DNA of 64,000 nucleotides from Gracilimonas mengyeensis (GTDB taxonomy: Bacteria > Bacteroidota > Rhodothermia > Balneolales > Balneolaceae), in NCBI RefSeq assembly GCF_900182705.1, contig NZ_FXTP01000008.1, positions 154,545 to 218,544 of the forward strand, written 5' to 3'. The notes beneath the pieces were generated by a model. The model was not told the DNA's origin. It saw nothing but the letters and a program-made list of their open reading frames with translations, and ran no database searches. Both the position numbers and the translations under genes were made by a program. This document shows, piece by piece, positions 17,793 to 27,001 of this stretch (position 1 is the first letter of the stretch; the number at the start of each line of letters is the position of its first letter).

Positions 17793-19299
17793 CAGACCTT
17801 ATTTTACTGATCATATACTCATCTAACAGCCATTTCCAGCTTACTATGGCAAAGAGTAAAAGTAGTATTCCCAACAAAAGCATTTCATACAATAGACTAA
17901 GTGACAACATTGGAATTAGCAAAATCAAAGCTAATGGCAATATTAAAGCTACTTTTCTAAAAAGCTCTTTTTGAAAGTGGGACTGCAACTTTAGGGTAGC
18001 ATATATCAGAAGCAAGAAGTCAAGAACCGTAACGCCTAATCCAGCATAAGCTACATAAAGAATCTCACCAGACTGCCCTGCAAAATAAAAGATTGCAGCA
18101 CCTATGATTATTTCTGCCATATGGAATTTGGCGGTAAGGTCAGGTCGATTGATACCTTGCAGATAAATGGAAGGAATATAGGCGATCCCTCTGATAAAAA
18201 AAGTAATGCAGAATACATGAGCTACAGTTGCGCTTTGGGTAATGAAATCGGAACTGGCGTTTCCTAACCATAGCGTCAGCCCTTCTTCTGCAAAAAAGGA
18301 TATCATTAACAATGCAGGAAACAAACTTATCATTACCAGACTAAGGCTTTGAAGCAGCAAGCGATCTTTAGTGGTTGAATTGGAAGTAGCCAGAGAGGAA
18401 AAAGCCGGAAATAGTACAGATACAAAAGACATCGGCAAGATGAGAACCTTTGAAAGAATATCCATTGGAGTAGTATAGAAAGTTACTGCGGACATAGAAA
18501 TAAATGAAGCAATGAAGTAACGATCCATCTGGTCCATAAAAGGACCTATTGCATTAGAAAGTGTTATCCATTTACCAAAATGAAGTAAGTCTTTAAATTC
18601 TTGAAAATCATACTTAATACCTCTTACTAATTCTTTTTCGATACGAAGACTAAAAAATAAGTATACAAAGAAAAGAATCACTTTAAGGCCCAGTAAAGCC
18701 ATTACTACATAGCTCAAATCATTGGCTATATAGCTCACTACCAGCAAAGGCAGCAAATAATTAAAAAAGGAGTTTATACTTTGTAACGTGCTGGTTATAT
18801 CGAACCGTTGCAGGGTATTGAGTATTGATTTAAAACAGGATGAGCTGGTAATAAAGGGTAGTGCATAGGCCGTATACTGAAACGCCACTATAGCTTGCGT
18901 CTGGAAATCTTCAGATACTTTAAATAATGAAATGACAAGAATATCACTGAAGAGATATAAAATAACAGCCGCAGCTAAGCCTAAAAATACAGAGGAAATA
19001 ATTCCGGTCCATGCTGTCTTGCCAATATCCTCGTATTTCTCCTCCCCAATCTTCTCAGACAAACGTTTTGTTACAGCCGGGCCAAGCCCCATATCAAAAA
19101 CGGAAAAATAACTAATAATAAGCCACACCAAAGCCAGTATTCCAAAGCCTTGCTCTGTCAAAACCTCAATTAATATAGGAATGGAATACAAGCCAACCAG
19201 TAGAGGAACTATCTTAGAGCCGATGTCAATAACTGTATTTCTGGCTAATGTGGCATTACTAGTCAGGTTTTTATAGCGTAGTTTTTCTTTGTCTTCCAT
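17779..19299 (-). CDS. Polysaccharide flippase (Wzx/MATE-like)
   Basis: 506 aa membrane protein with about 12-14 helices, of the polysaccharide biosynthesis/oligosaccharide flippase family, moving undecaprenyl-linked repeats across the inner membrane. The family opening GSKIVPLLVGLYSIPILIE and the early MGLGPAVTKRLSE segment are clear. It is the only core gene of the plus-strand part of the locus on the opposite strand; its end overlaps the GT2 gene by 14 nt. It may be expressed from its own promoter in the spacer beyond 19300. Confidence 0.9.
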   Translation of the reverse strand: MEDKEKLRYKNLTSNATLARNTVIDIGSKIVPLLVGLYSIPILIEVLTEQGFGILALVWLIISYFSVFDMGLGPAVTKRLSEKIGEEKYEDIGKTAWTGIISSVFLGLAAAVILYLFSDILVISLFKVSEDFQTQAIVAFQYTAYALPFITSSSCFKSILNTLQRFDITSTLQSINSFFNYLLPLLVVSYIANDLSYVVMALLGLKVILFFVYLFFSLRIEKELVRGIKYDFQEFKDLLHFGKWITLSNAIGPFMDQMDRYFIASFISMSAVTFYTTPMDILSKVLILPMSFVSVLFPAFSSLATSNSTTKDRLLLQSLSLVMISLFPALLMISFFAEEGLTLWLGNASSDFITQSATVAHVFCITFFIRGIAYIPSIYLQGINRPDLTAKFHMAEIIIGAAIFYFAGQSGEILYVAYAGLGVTVLDFLLLIYATLKLQSHFQKELFRKVALILPLALILLIPMLSLSLLYEMLLLGILLLLFAIVSWKWLLDEYMISKIRSVIGN

Positions 19300-19815
19300 T
19301 TATGGTTTAGCAGTCCAATACCCGGCAGATAATATCATCTTTTCAATTACTCCAGCGGTTTCAATTCAGTTTATATCATTAATAATGTAAAGCATTTTGG
19401 GAAAGACATTTATATAAATCTGGGTTTTGTATTATTTCTTCTATTTCCCATAGATAGTACTCGTAGCTTTTTATTTCAGAAATAATCTTATCTGCTTTAC
19501 AAAAGCTCATATTACTAAGTCATGCTTATCAAGTTATACCCCAAAAAATGTCTTCTTTCTGCTGAATGACGAAAACACCTGCAAACAGAATTATCCCTCA
19601 AAAAGGGAGTTTAGTTTTTATAATCTGGATCTACAGGTGATTCAAAGCCTCCACGACTTCCTGCTCATCTTTCTTTTCAGTATTTAGAAGTCCTTTGGTT
19701 TTCAAAACACCCAAGTTAAGTAATTATTGATATGTCGACTGACACGATGTAGATTCTTTTTTAAGTTTTGGAATACACTTTCATCTACTCTCGGGAATAT
19801 TCTTTATCATTGGAT
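19300..19815. other. Spacer with a 30-codon gene remnant (19631-19723, minus)
   Basis: The spacer lies between the flippase and the divergent glycosyltransferase gene, so both promoters should be here. On the minus strand 19723-19631 reads LLNLGVLKTKGLLNTEKK and ends in EVVEALNHL followed by TAG. This amphipathic, charged piece looks like the C-terminus of a lost gene, with a stop codon directly upstream. I do not recognise its parent. The remaining sequence is AT-rich without visible structure. Confidence 0.4.
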
Positions 19816-21024
19816 ATGACTATACTCATGATTTCACCACGCATCCCCGCCCCTCCTCAGGACGGTGGGGCTCTGTATGTTTACAATACTATAAAAGGGC
19901 TTCATCAACGAGGTCATTACATAGAACTGGCATCTTTTAATTCTAACCTACATACACAAGCCCCCGACCAACTGGAAACCTACGCATCCGTTAATCATCT
20001 TGACATTAATTTCAAGAGTTACGGGCTTGCAGCTTTTATAAAGTCCCTTATTAGTGGCAAACCAGTACAAATTGTACACCGGATGGATCGTTCGGTCATG
20101 TCAGAAATTCTGGATAAATCGAATCTTGAAAACTTGGATGTAATTTTATTGGAAGGCATTCACACGGCTTGGTTTATAGAATTGCTTAGAAACAAATTCC
20201 CCGAAAAAAAAATCATCCTCAGGGAATCAAATGTGGAATACCTTCTATTAAAACGCAATGCAAAACGCGAAGCAAATCCAGTTAAAAAAGTCCTATTATA
20301 TCACCAGGCTACGATGATGAAGAAATTTGAAGCCGAAGCTCTTCAGAAAGTTGACGCATTCACGGCCATATCTGAATATGACCGTCAACTCCTTTCCGCT
20401 TTGGTGCCTAAAAAAAAATCAGCTGCTATATATCCATCCATCGAGATACCTGAAATACGGGGATTAGAACGAGACCCTTACAAGATGCTGATGTTTGCTG
20501 ACTGGAATTGGCAACCAAATATACAAGGGCTCGAATGGTTCCTGAAAGAAGTCTGGCCTCCCCTTAAAAAAGCTCAACCTAAAGTTTCTCTTACAGTTTG
20601 TGGGAAAGGAATGCCGGATTCACTTTTGTCTATTTTTAATAATGATACACAGCTTCACTACAAAGGTTTTGTTGAAGATCTTGAAGAATTCAAACAGCGC
20701 TGCGGAGTTATGTTAGCCCCCTTATTCTCAGGATCCGGAATAAAATTAAAAATAATGGAAAGCTTGGCCAGCGGTTTGCCCGTTATAACAACAAACTCCG
20801 GGGCAGAAGGAATTCCAGGCCTAAAAGAAAATGCACATTACCTGAAAGCAAACAATGCGGAAGATTTTCTACAGAAAATTAATAAGTTGCTAAATGATTG
20901 CAGTTTACAAAAGACGTTATCTACACAGGGTAGAACTCTCGTTAAAAGAAACTTCAGCTATAAAGCCCAATCTCAAAAATTGGAATCATTTATTCAAAAA
21001 GTCATAAATAGCCCGAATTCGTGA
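19816..21024 (+). CDS. GT4-family glycosyltransferase
   Basis: About 402 aa GT-B enzyme. The N-terminal domain starts MTILMISPRIPAPPQDGGAL with the glycine-rich acceptor loop; the C-terminal Glycos_transf_1 domain includes the MLMFADWNWQPNIQG segment and the donor-site EX7E-like region in APLFSGSGIKLKIMESLASG. A TTG at 19768 extends the frame by 16 codons, but the ATG at 19816 matches family N-termini and is preferred. It overlaps the next glycosyltransferase gene by 4 nt (GTGA), indicating translational coupling. Confidence 0.88.
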   Translation: MTILMISPRIPAPPQDGGALYVYNTIKGLHQRGHYIELASFNSNLHTQAPDQLETYASVNHLDINFKSYGLAAFIKSLISGKPVQIVHRMDRSVMSEILDKSNLENLDVILLEGIHTAWFIELLRNKFPEKKIILRESNVEYLLLKRNAKREANPVKKVLLYHQATMMKKFEAEALQKVDAFTAISEYDRQLLSALVPKKKSAAIYPSIEIPEIRGLERDPYKMLMFADWNWQPNIQGLEWFLKEVWPPLKKAQPKVSLTVCGKGMPDSLLSIFNNDTQLHYKGFVEDLEEFKQRCGVMLAPLFSGSGIKLKIMESLASGLPVITTNSGAEGIPGLKENAHYLKANNAEDFLQKINKLLNDCSLQKTLSTQGRTLVKRNFSYKAQSQKLESFIQKVINSPNS

Positions 21025-22187
21025 ACAGTCAACAACAGAGTTCCACCATTATTCTGTACCAGCCATACTATGATTTTATGGGCCACTTTAAAGATTTTTT
21101 CCATCTGTATGAGGATTACCTAACTAAAAAGGGCTTCAATACCTGTGGCATTATAGGCACACTTAGTGGAGAGTCCTCAGGATTGAATCAAAAGGGATGC
21201 ATCCAAGCTTTTAAATCGTATACAGATAATAAATTTAAACGTATTCTGGCTAACTACGCTGGTTTCCATGAAGTTGAAGAGCTGTTAAATCAAAGGAAGA
21301 TTGATGCAGTGCATTTTCTGGATTATGAAATCCTGTCGTTAGCCTCACATCTTATGGTACATCCAGAACCGTTTCAGAAAACAAAAATCATTCTCACCCA
21401 ACACTCTGTTAACTTTCTAACGGCAAATATTAATTCCAGCCTTTTATTGACAGGCTATCGGAAGATGGCTCAGAAAGCTTATGAATTTCTGGATAGGAAC
21501 TTTGATCTCACAATCGTAACCAATGGGAAATGGATTACCCGTTCACTTCAAGGTTTTTATTCCTCTGACAATACCCGCTTTGTAACTTCCACCTGGGGGG
21601 CCCATCCACCCTTGAGTTTTTCAAACGAATTTAAGTCTCCACCGAATTCCTTTTTATATCTTGGTATAATAAGAAAGGATAAAAACCTTGAATATCTATT
21701 GGAACAGTTTTCCAAAGTAGATACTCCTTTTAAGCTTACAATTGCCGGTGTTCCTTTTGATTATAGTGAAGAGGAACTTTTGAGACTTACTCAAAAATCA
21801 GGAATACCTGAAGAGTCTCTGCATATAGACTTAGGTTTTATAGAAGAAGACAAGTATCTGCAATATCTTGCTTCCAATCGTTATCTTGTTTTACCTTACA
21901 GCGCTTCAAACCAAAGCAACAGTGGTCCGCTTATTCAGGCAATACAGTATGGCTGTATTCCCATTGTCAGTAATTATGGGGAAAGAGGTTTAATAGTGGA
22001 GAGTAATAACCTTGGATATACTTTTAACTTCGAACAAAAAGATCACCTTTCAGCAATTGTAGATGCTATACTAAACAAAAATATGGATCCGAATTCATAT
22101 CTGAATCGACTGAGGCAGATAAAAGAACAGTATCAATGGAAAAATATTTTAGAGGACCAAATTTTGAACCAAAAGATCTACAGTTAA
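21021..22187 (+). CDS. Glycosyltransferase, GT4-like
   Basis: 388 aa, GTG start inside the preceding stop (GTGA overlap). The N-terminal half opens IILYQPYYDFMGHFKDFF, typical of transferases acting on lipid-linked glycans. The C-terminal half has the GT-B donor domain: FLYLGIIRKDKNLEYLLEQF, FTIAG-like KLTIAGVPFDYSE and the LPYSASNQSNSGPLIQAI segment where a GT4 enzyme has its donor-binding glutamate; here an S/G-rich loop replaces the usual EG(F/L)G. The family call is good; linkage and donor are unknown. Confidence 0.82.
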   Translation: MNSQQQSSTIILYQPYYDFMGHFKDFFHLYEDYLTKKGFNTCGIIGTLSGESSGLNQKGCIQAFKSYTDNKFKRILANYAGFHEVEELLNQRKIDAVHFLDYEILSLASHLMVHPEPFQKTKIILTQHSVNFLTANINSSLLLTGYRKMAQKAYEFLDRNFDLTIVTNGKWITRSLQGFYSSDNTRFVTSTWGAHPPLSFSNEFKSPPNSFLYLGIIRKDKNLEYLLEQFSKVDTPFKLTIAGVPFDYSEEELLRLTQKSGIPEESLHIDLGFIEEDKYLQYLASNRYLVLPYSASNQSNSGPLIQAIQYGCIPIVSNYGERGLIVESNNLGYTFNFEQKDHLSAIVDAILNKNMDPNSYLNRLRQIKEQYQWKNILEDQILNQKIYS

Positions 22188-22241
22188 AAACAGGTTGAGA
22201 AGTTATCACAGCGGCCGGATAAGACCATTCTTAATAAAATT

Positions 22242-23366
22242 CTACCACTTGAGCCCTAATAACTTAACCCTTAGCATCTGATATCCATAACCCAAAAAGT
22301 GCCCCAGATGCATTGTTGTGAAAACCAGGGTACACATCGCACCGTTTAAAAAAGTTCCCGGTATTTTATCCAAATCTCCTTTCCAGATATCTTCCTTGAA
22401 TTCCTTCCGTTTATCAATGCTTACCCGAAATGCTTCGAACACCAACAGGGAAAAACTGGCAGCCATTATATAAAAAGAACCAAGTGAACCATTTAAAAAC
22501 ATCTGGTCAACAAGAGTAAAAAGGATAAGAAAACTGATTGCCAAAAAAGGAGCTTTACTACGAAATGGGATGCGCCCTTTATGTATGTTACTTGTAAGGT
22601 ACCTTCCACGGCCATAGCGCAAATACTGTTTAAATAATTTCAGAATACTGTCGCGAGGGTAATACCAGATTTTAATTTTAGGAGTAATGTATACTTTACC
22701 ATCCAGCAGCTCAGATATTCTGAAGTTTATTTCGGCATCCTCATTTGTCCTGTTAACTTCAGAAAAGCCTCCCAACTTTTTCAAATCTTTTAGCCGAAAA
22801 CAACCCAGAAACACCGTATCGGAATATCCTTCAAAGTTTTCTTCCATGTATTTAGCTCCACCAGTCCCAAAAATGCTTTTTGAGGCAAGTGCTATTGCAC
22901 TTTGAGCCCAGGTTTTTGCAATATATCTCTGTGAACCACCTACATTTTTGGCCCCTGTATCCAGAATTGCTTTAACACTTTCTTGTATATAATTATCTGA
23001 GTAGATACAATGTCCATCGGCTCTTAGAAAAAGCTCACCACTTGCAGCTTCAATCATCCTATTTAAGCCAAAAGATTGGAATTTATCTGGATTTTCAATG
23101 AGTTTTACCCGCGAATCTTTTTCTCTCAGTTTCTGAACAATTTCTCGGGTAGCATCTGTACTACCACCATCTGCAATCAGAATTTCTTCAAGAGCTGGAT
23201 AACCTGCATTGAGAAATCCGGTAACAACACGTTCTATGTGCTCCTCTTCATTAAAAACTGGTATAGCAATAGTGACTGTAGGCTGTGAAGATGATATTGA
23301 ATCTGAGTTATCCGTGTTGATATCCTTAAACGTAGCTTTGGCTGGTTTTGAATGAAATTTAATCAA
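22242..23366 (-). CDS. Membrane GT2-family glycosyltransferase (ExoA-like)
   Basis: 374 aa. N-terminal GT-A domain (TVTIAIPVFNEEEHIERV, ILIADGGSTDATREI, LFLRADGH as the metal-binding motif, RTNEDAEINFRI) followed by three or four C-terminal hydrophobic segments from about residue 275. This arrangement is that of succinoglycan-type transferases such as ExoA. It is on the minus strand, convergent with the GT4 pair (54 nt apart), and belongs to the same exopolysaccharide locus. Start at ATG 23366; a short Ser/Thr-rich stretch precedes the catalytic domain. Confidence 0.87.
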   Translation of the reverse strand: MIKFHSKPAKATFKDINTDNSDSISSSQPTVTIAIPVFNEEEHIERVVTGFLNAGYPALEEILIADGGSTDATREIVQKLREKDSRVKLIENPDKFQSFGLNRMIEAASGELFLRADGHCIYSDNYIQESVKAILDTGAKNVGGSQRYIAKTWAQSAIALASKSIFGTGGAKYMEENFEGYSDTVFLGCFRLKDLKKLGGFSEVNRTNEDAEINFRISELLDGKVYITPKIKIWYYPRDSILKLFKQYLRYGRGRYLTSNIHKGRIPFRSKAPFLAISFLILFTLVDQMFLNGSLGSFYIMAASFSLLVFEAFRVSIDKRKEFKEDIWKGDLDKIPGTFLNGAMCTLVFTTMHLGHFLGYGYQMLRVKLLGLKW

Positions 23367-23457
23367 TTTTCTAAAATCTATTTAACAACAAATAATATAG
23401 GCAACAGGGATAAATTATTTGTGAAATTTTTACAGCCATATATAAGGCTTTCAACAC

Positions 23458-25395
23458 TCATTTTAAAAAAAGCATTTTTTTTATTTGAATTGAAGAACCT
23501 GTTCTCAATTCATAGAAGTAAATACCAGAACCAAGTTCATTGCCATAAAATACGGCTGAATGTAAGCCTTCTTCTTGTTCTTCTGAAACCAATGTCTGCA
23601 CCAATCTCCCTAAACTATCATAAACTTTTAGTGTAACTTTACTCCTTTCAGGTATATAATACTCAATATTCGTATTTGGGTTAAACGGATTCGGATAATT
23701 CTGATAAAGCCTAAAATCATCCATTCTTTCTATTTCTTCACTATTGATGTTAGCTACTAAAACCCAATCCATCGTATCTGGTGGGATACTTTTATAGACT
23801 GAGGATTCTAAGTTCTTTTCGGCTAACATTTTTTCTCCGGTTATTACATTTATATACCTTATTTCCCCAAAATTTTCATTGCCAGACAGATGGTATTCAA
23901 CAAAATCCGTGCCTGTGGGCAAGTAAGAAATCATGAGTTCTGAAGATCTAGCTACAGAAATACTGTCTTGCCCCCCTGATATACCAATTATACCAGGGGC
24001 TGGCCATAAATTATTCCATCCGTATTCCTCCATAATATTCTTCAAAACTTTCATTTGGCTGGAACCAGGAAGATCTATTGCTTCCAACACCTTATATCTT
24101 GGCAAAAAATCTGCCCAAAGCCCCTCTTTGTGCCATTGCCACACCCCATTAGCACCATAAGTTATCCCTACTAGTCCTCCCGACAAAATACTTTCATACG
24201 AGGCTTGCCTGAGGTGTTCGGGTCTTATCCTGAAGGTTTCAGGATGTTCACTATTACCCGGGAGCCATAAATTATGATATATATCTTCATATGTTGTCTC
24301 CCCATTTAGTACCGGTTTCACAGGATTCAGGTTATATCCTCTTAAAGCTGCCGACATTGGATAATCTCCTCTGGCAATATGTGAAGACTGATACATGTTA
24401 AAATCCATCCATAAAGTATTATTATCAAAATAATCAAAAGAAGCACGCAACCCAGCCGGGTGCAAAGTTGTCAAACTTCTGTCACCTGATGCTTCTTTCA
24501 AATTCAATGCAAAATCTTCCCAAAACTCCATCTTCTCAGGTGTATCATAATAATTATCCCCGCCCACTATCCAAATAACATTATGCGCTGCATACCTGGC
24601 TCCAATGTATCTGGCGATATATATTGACTCTTCCTTACTTAAGTAGTAATCATTGTAGCGATCGTCGTAATGCAATTCATTCATACCAGCCCAAAGAGGT
24701 ACGATAACAGCCACCATTTCCGCCTTATTTAACGAATCCGCTATTTCATCAATGTAATCAAAATACCGTGGGTTAGGCATTGAGAAGTCATCGTCTAGAT
24801 AATAGGTTTCTCCATACTGATTTTTAACCCCATTTGGTCCTATTACCTGATGAGACATGGGTACAAACTGTACCGCCGAGAATTTTTTTGATTTCCTATC
24901 CTTTATGTATTCCACAAGCTCTTCCCGAGTGGACTTCCACCCAATTTCCCACGCCGTATCACCTAAATAGAAAAAAGGTGTTCCATCCTGATAAGACAAG
25001 TATCTTTTATTGTCCGAAACACGTAACCAGCCATGATTCTGAAAGGGATTGCTTCCAGTATACTCTTCCACCAAAAACTGACCGGATATATTCTGAAGAC
25101 TCGCATTATCAGCATCTGAACACGTTGCACTGTATTCCCACTGCCCCTTGCTTGGAGGAGCAAACCGGACCTTTAAATTATCCCCACCATCCCAAAAAGC
25201 ATCCTGAGTTATTTTTTCACCTTCTGGTCCGCTAAAAGTAACTCTTAACCTCACATCAGTAATAAAATTATCATACTTAACATCAGACTTAAATGAGGTC
25301 TCAAACTGTCCAAAAACAGCCACAGTATCTTCATTTTGGGCGTACGCTGGAAAAGCTGAAAAGAAAAGGCATATCAGTACTAGTGTCTCTCTCAT
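23458..25395 (-). CDS. Secreted glycoside hydrolase-like protein (DUF5060 + DUF4038) with T9SS sorting domain
   Basis: 645 aa. A signal peptide (to about residue 19, FPAYAQ) is followed by a beta-sandwich DUF5060-like domain (about 22-115; TQDAFWDGGDNLKVRF and SKGQWEYSATCSD), then a DUF4038-type TIM barrel (about 125-460; PFFYLGDTAWE, YIDEIADSLNKAEMVAVIV, NVIWIVGGDNYYD, PVLNGETTYED). The C-terminus is a T9SS type A sorting domain beginning LYQNYPNPFNPNTNIEY. DUF4038 proteins belong to the GH140 apiosidase-like group, so a glycan-cleaving role is likely. Lying inside the exopolysaccharide locus, it may trim or release the polymer at the cell surface (inference). Confidence 0.88.
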   Translation of the reverse strand: MRETLVLICLFFSAFPAYAQNEDTVAVFGQFETSFKSDVKYDNFITDVRLRVTFSGPEGEKITQDAFWDGGDNLKVRFAPPSKGQWEYSATCSDADNASLQNISGQFLVEEYTGSNPFQNHGWLRVSDNKRYLSYQDGTPFFYLGDTAWEIGWKSTREELVEYIKDRKSKKFSAVQFVPMSHQVIGPNGVKNQYGETYYLDDDFSMPNPRYFDYIDEIADSLNKAEMVAVIVPLWAGMNELHYDDRYNDYYLSKEESIYIARYIGARYAAHNVIWIVGGDNYYDTPEKMEFWEDFALNLKEASGDRSLTTLHPAGLRASFDYFDNNTLWMDFNMYQSSHIARGDYPMSAALRGYNLNPVKPVLNGETTYEDIYHNLWLPGNSEHPETFRIRPEHLRQASYESILSGGLVGITYGANGVWQWHKEGLWADFLPRYKVLEAIDLPGSSQMKVLKNIMEEYGWNNLWPAPGIIGISGGQDSISVARSSELMISYLPTGTDFVEYHLSGNENFGEIRYINVITGEKMLAEKNLESSVYKSIPPDTMDWVLVANINSEEIERMDDFRLYQNYPNPFNPNTNIEYYIPERSKVTLKVYDSLGRLVQTLVSEEQEEGLHSAVFYGNELGSGIYFYELRTGSSIQIKKMLFLK

Positions 25396-25416
25396 GACCT
25401 CACTTTATCTCAAATT

Positions 25417-26367
25417 TTAAACTCTCTTACCTCCGCTTAGCAAATACAAAACAGCCATTCTCACGGCTACTCCGTTGGTTACCTGGCTTAGAATTACGGC
25501 CCGGTCGCTGTCTGCAACTTCACTTTCCATTTCTACACCACGGTTGATAGGACCGGGGTGCATTATTTTAAAATCAGGATATTTTTCGAGGTGTGAAAGT
25601 TTTATTCCAAATCGCTGATGATATTCTCTTAATGATGGGAAATATTCGGTTCCTTTTTCTTGCCGCTCCAACTGAATGCGCAATGCCATCGCAATATCGC
25701 ACCACTCCAAGGTCTCTTCCAAATTATAAGAAACCTCTACGCCCATTTCATTCACATAAACTGGCATGAGAGTTTTAGGCCCGCATAAAACCACTTTTGC
25801 CCCAAGCTTAGTCAAGCCGATGATATTGGAGCGAACCACCCGACTGTGCGCAATATCTCCGATGATGGCAATCTTTTTACCTTTTAAATCTTCATGAATA
25901 GTCTGCATGGTGAACATATCCAGCAGAGCCTGGGTAGGATGCTCGTGTGCTCCATCACCGGCATTCAAGATGGCTGCATCCACGCAATTGGTTAAGAAAT
26001 GGGGTACACCCGGACTCTCGTGCCGCACTACCACCATGTCAATTTTCATGGAACTGATGTTGCGGATGGTATCCTTCAACGACTCGCCCTTCTTGGTACT
26101 GGATGAGCCGGCCGAGAAATTCACTACATCGGCTCCCATCCGTTTCTGGGCTAATTCAAATGAAAGCCGGGTTCGGGTACTGTTCTCATAAAAAAGGTTT
26201 ACAATGGTCTTGTCGCGCAGGGTAGGGACCTTGGGAACGGCTCGGTCCAGAATTTCCCGAAAGTACTTGGCCTGTTCCAATACAAATAAAATATCTTCAC
26301 GGGAATAGTCGGCCAGCCCAAGCAGATGTTTTTGATTAAACTGATATTCCCCATCTGTTTTACTCAT
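25417..26367 (-). CDS. pyrB: Aspartate carbamoyltransferase catalytic chain
   Basis: 316 aa; joins carbamoyl phosphate and aspartate, the committed step of pyrimidine synthesis. Carbamoyl-phosphate motif STRTR at residues 63-67, the SSTKKGES loop, GDGAHEHPTQALLD for substrate binding, and the HPGPINRG segment near residue 270 are all present. The length is that of the stand-alone class found with PyrR, without a regulatory PyrI chain nearby. The start ATG at 26367 lies inside the end of pyrR (8-nt overlap), so the two are translationally coupled. Confidence 0.97.
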   Translation of the reverse strand: MSKTDGEYQFNQKHLLGLADYSREDILFVLEQAKYFREILDRAVPKVPTLRDKTIVNLFYENSTRTRLSFELAQKRMGADVVNFSAGSSSTKKGESLKDTIRNISSMKIDMVVVRHESPGVPHFLTNCVDAAILNAGDGAHEHPTQALLDMFTMQTIHEDLKGKKIAIIGDIAHSRVVRSNIIGLTKLGAKVVLCGPKTLMPVYVNEMGVEVSYNLEETLEWCDIAMALRIQLERQEKGTEYFPSLREYHQRFGIKLSHLEKYPDFKIMHPGPINRGVEMESEVADSDRAVILSQVTNGVAVRMAVLYLLSGGKRV

Positions 26368-26908
26368 CCTCGCCCTCCAGTTCTACCACGTACACTGCGT
26401 CTTCATCATCAATTTCTTTTACTTTTACCCGCACTTCTTCGTCTTCATAGGTAGGCAAATACAATCCTTTATAATCTGCTGAAATGGGGAGCTCCCGGTG
26501 GCCTCGATCTACCATACAGCAAAACTTTATACTACGTGGACGTCCGTAAGCCATCAGCGCATCCATGGCTGAACGAACAGTACGACCGGTGTACAGCACA
26601 TCATCTACCAAAACGATATCACGTTCATACAAATCGAAAGGAATCTCCGTGATTTTAACTTCCGGCATCTTCAGCTTAGAGCGATAATCATCCCGATAAA
26701 AGGTAACATCCAGCACCCCAAAGTCGACATCGGTGTCAAAAGATTCTTTGATTTCATGTATGATACGCTTGCCTATATAAACGCCTCTTGTTTGCATGCC
26801 CACTACAGCCAAGCGGGAGAAATCGTCATAAGGCTCCACGAATTGATGAGCAAACCGCCGGTAGGTGCGGTCCAAGTCCTCAGCAGTCATGATTTTGGCT
26901 TTCTTCAA
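26360..26908 (-). CDS. pyrR: PyrR: pyrimidine operon attenuation protein / uracil phosphoribosyltransferase
   Basis: 182 aa PRTase-fold protein. The PRPP loop is IVLVDDVLYTGRTVRSAMDA (about residues 93-112), and the TRGVYIGKRI and DVTFYRDD segments match PyrR. In Bacillus it binds pyr mRNA and also makes UMP from uracil. The leader upstream is short, and I saw no obvious anti-terminator/terminator pair, so RNA-based control is not demonstrated here. Start at ATG 26908; upstream of pyrB with 8-nt overlap, confirming function in pyrimidine metabolism. Confidence 0.93.
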   Translation of the reverse strand: MKKAKIMTAEDLDRTYRRFAHQFVEPYDDFSRLAVVGMQTRGVYIGKRIIHEIKESFDTDVDFGVLDVTFYRDDYRSKLKMPEVKITEIPFDLYERDIVLVDDVLYTGRTVRSAMDALMAYGRPRSIKFCCMVDRGHRELPISADYKGLYLPTYEDEEVRVKVKEIDDEDAVYVVELEGEDE

Positions 26909-26936
26909 GCGGTGTCACCTTTTTAATTTTGATGGA

Positions 26937-26968
26937 TAAAGTTAGTATTTGTGGGGAGTAAATGCCAA
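26937..26968 (-). promoter_or_regulatory. Putative Bacteroidota-type promoter of pyrRB
   Basis: On the minus strand TTG (26968-26966) is followed after 21 nt by TAACTTTA (26944-26937), one mismatch from TAnnTTTG. It lies about 30 nt upstream of the pyrR start. Support is by similarity to the tRNA promoters elsewhere in the window. Confidence 0.4.
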
Positions 26969-27001
26969 GACTTATCACACTTCTTCAAATAAATCATACT
27001 A

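Noticed and set aside
12569..25395. Wzc-type tyrosine autokinase in the exopolysaccharide locus
   Set aside because: The Wzz-like protein ends right after its second membrane helix; no kinase domain or separate kinase gene was found in the window.
26909..27001. PyrR-binding attenuator upstream of pyrR
   Set aside because: The leader is too short and shows no anti-terminator/terminator pair.
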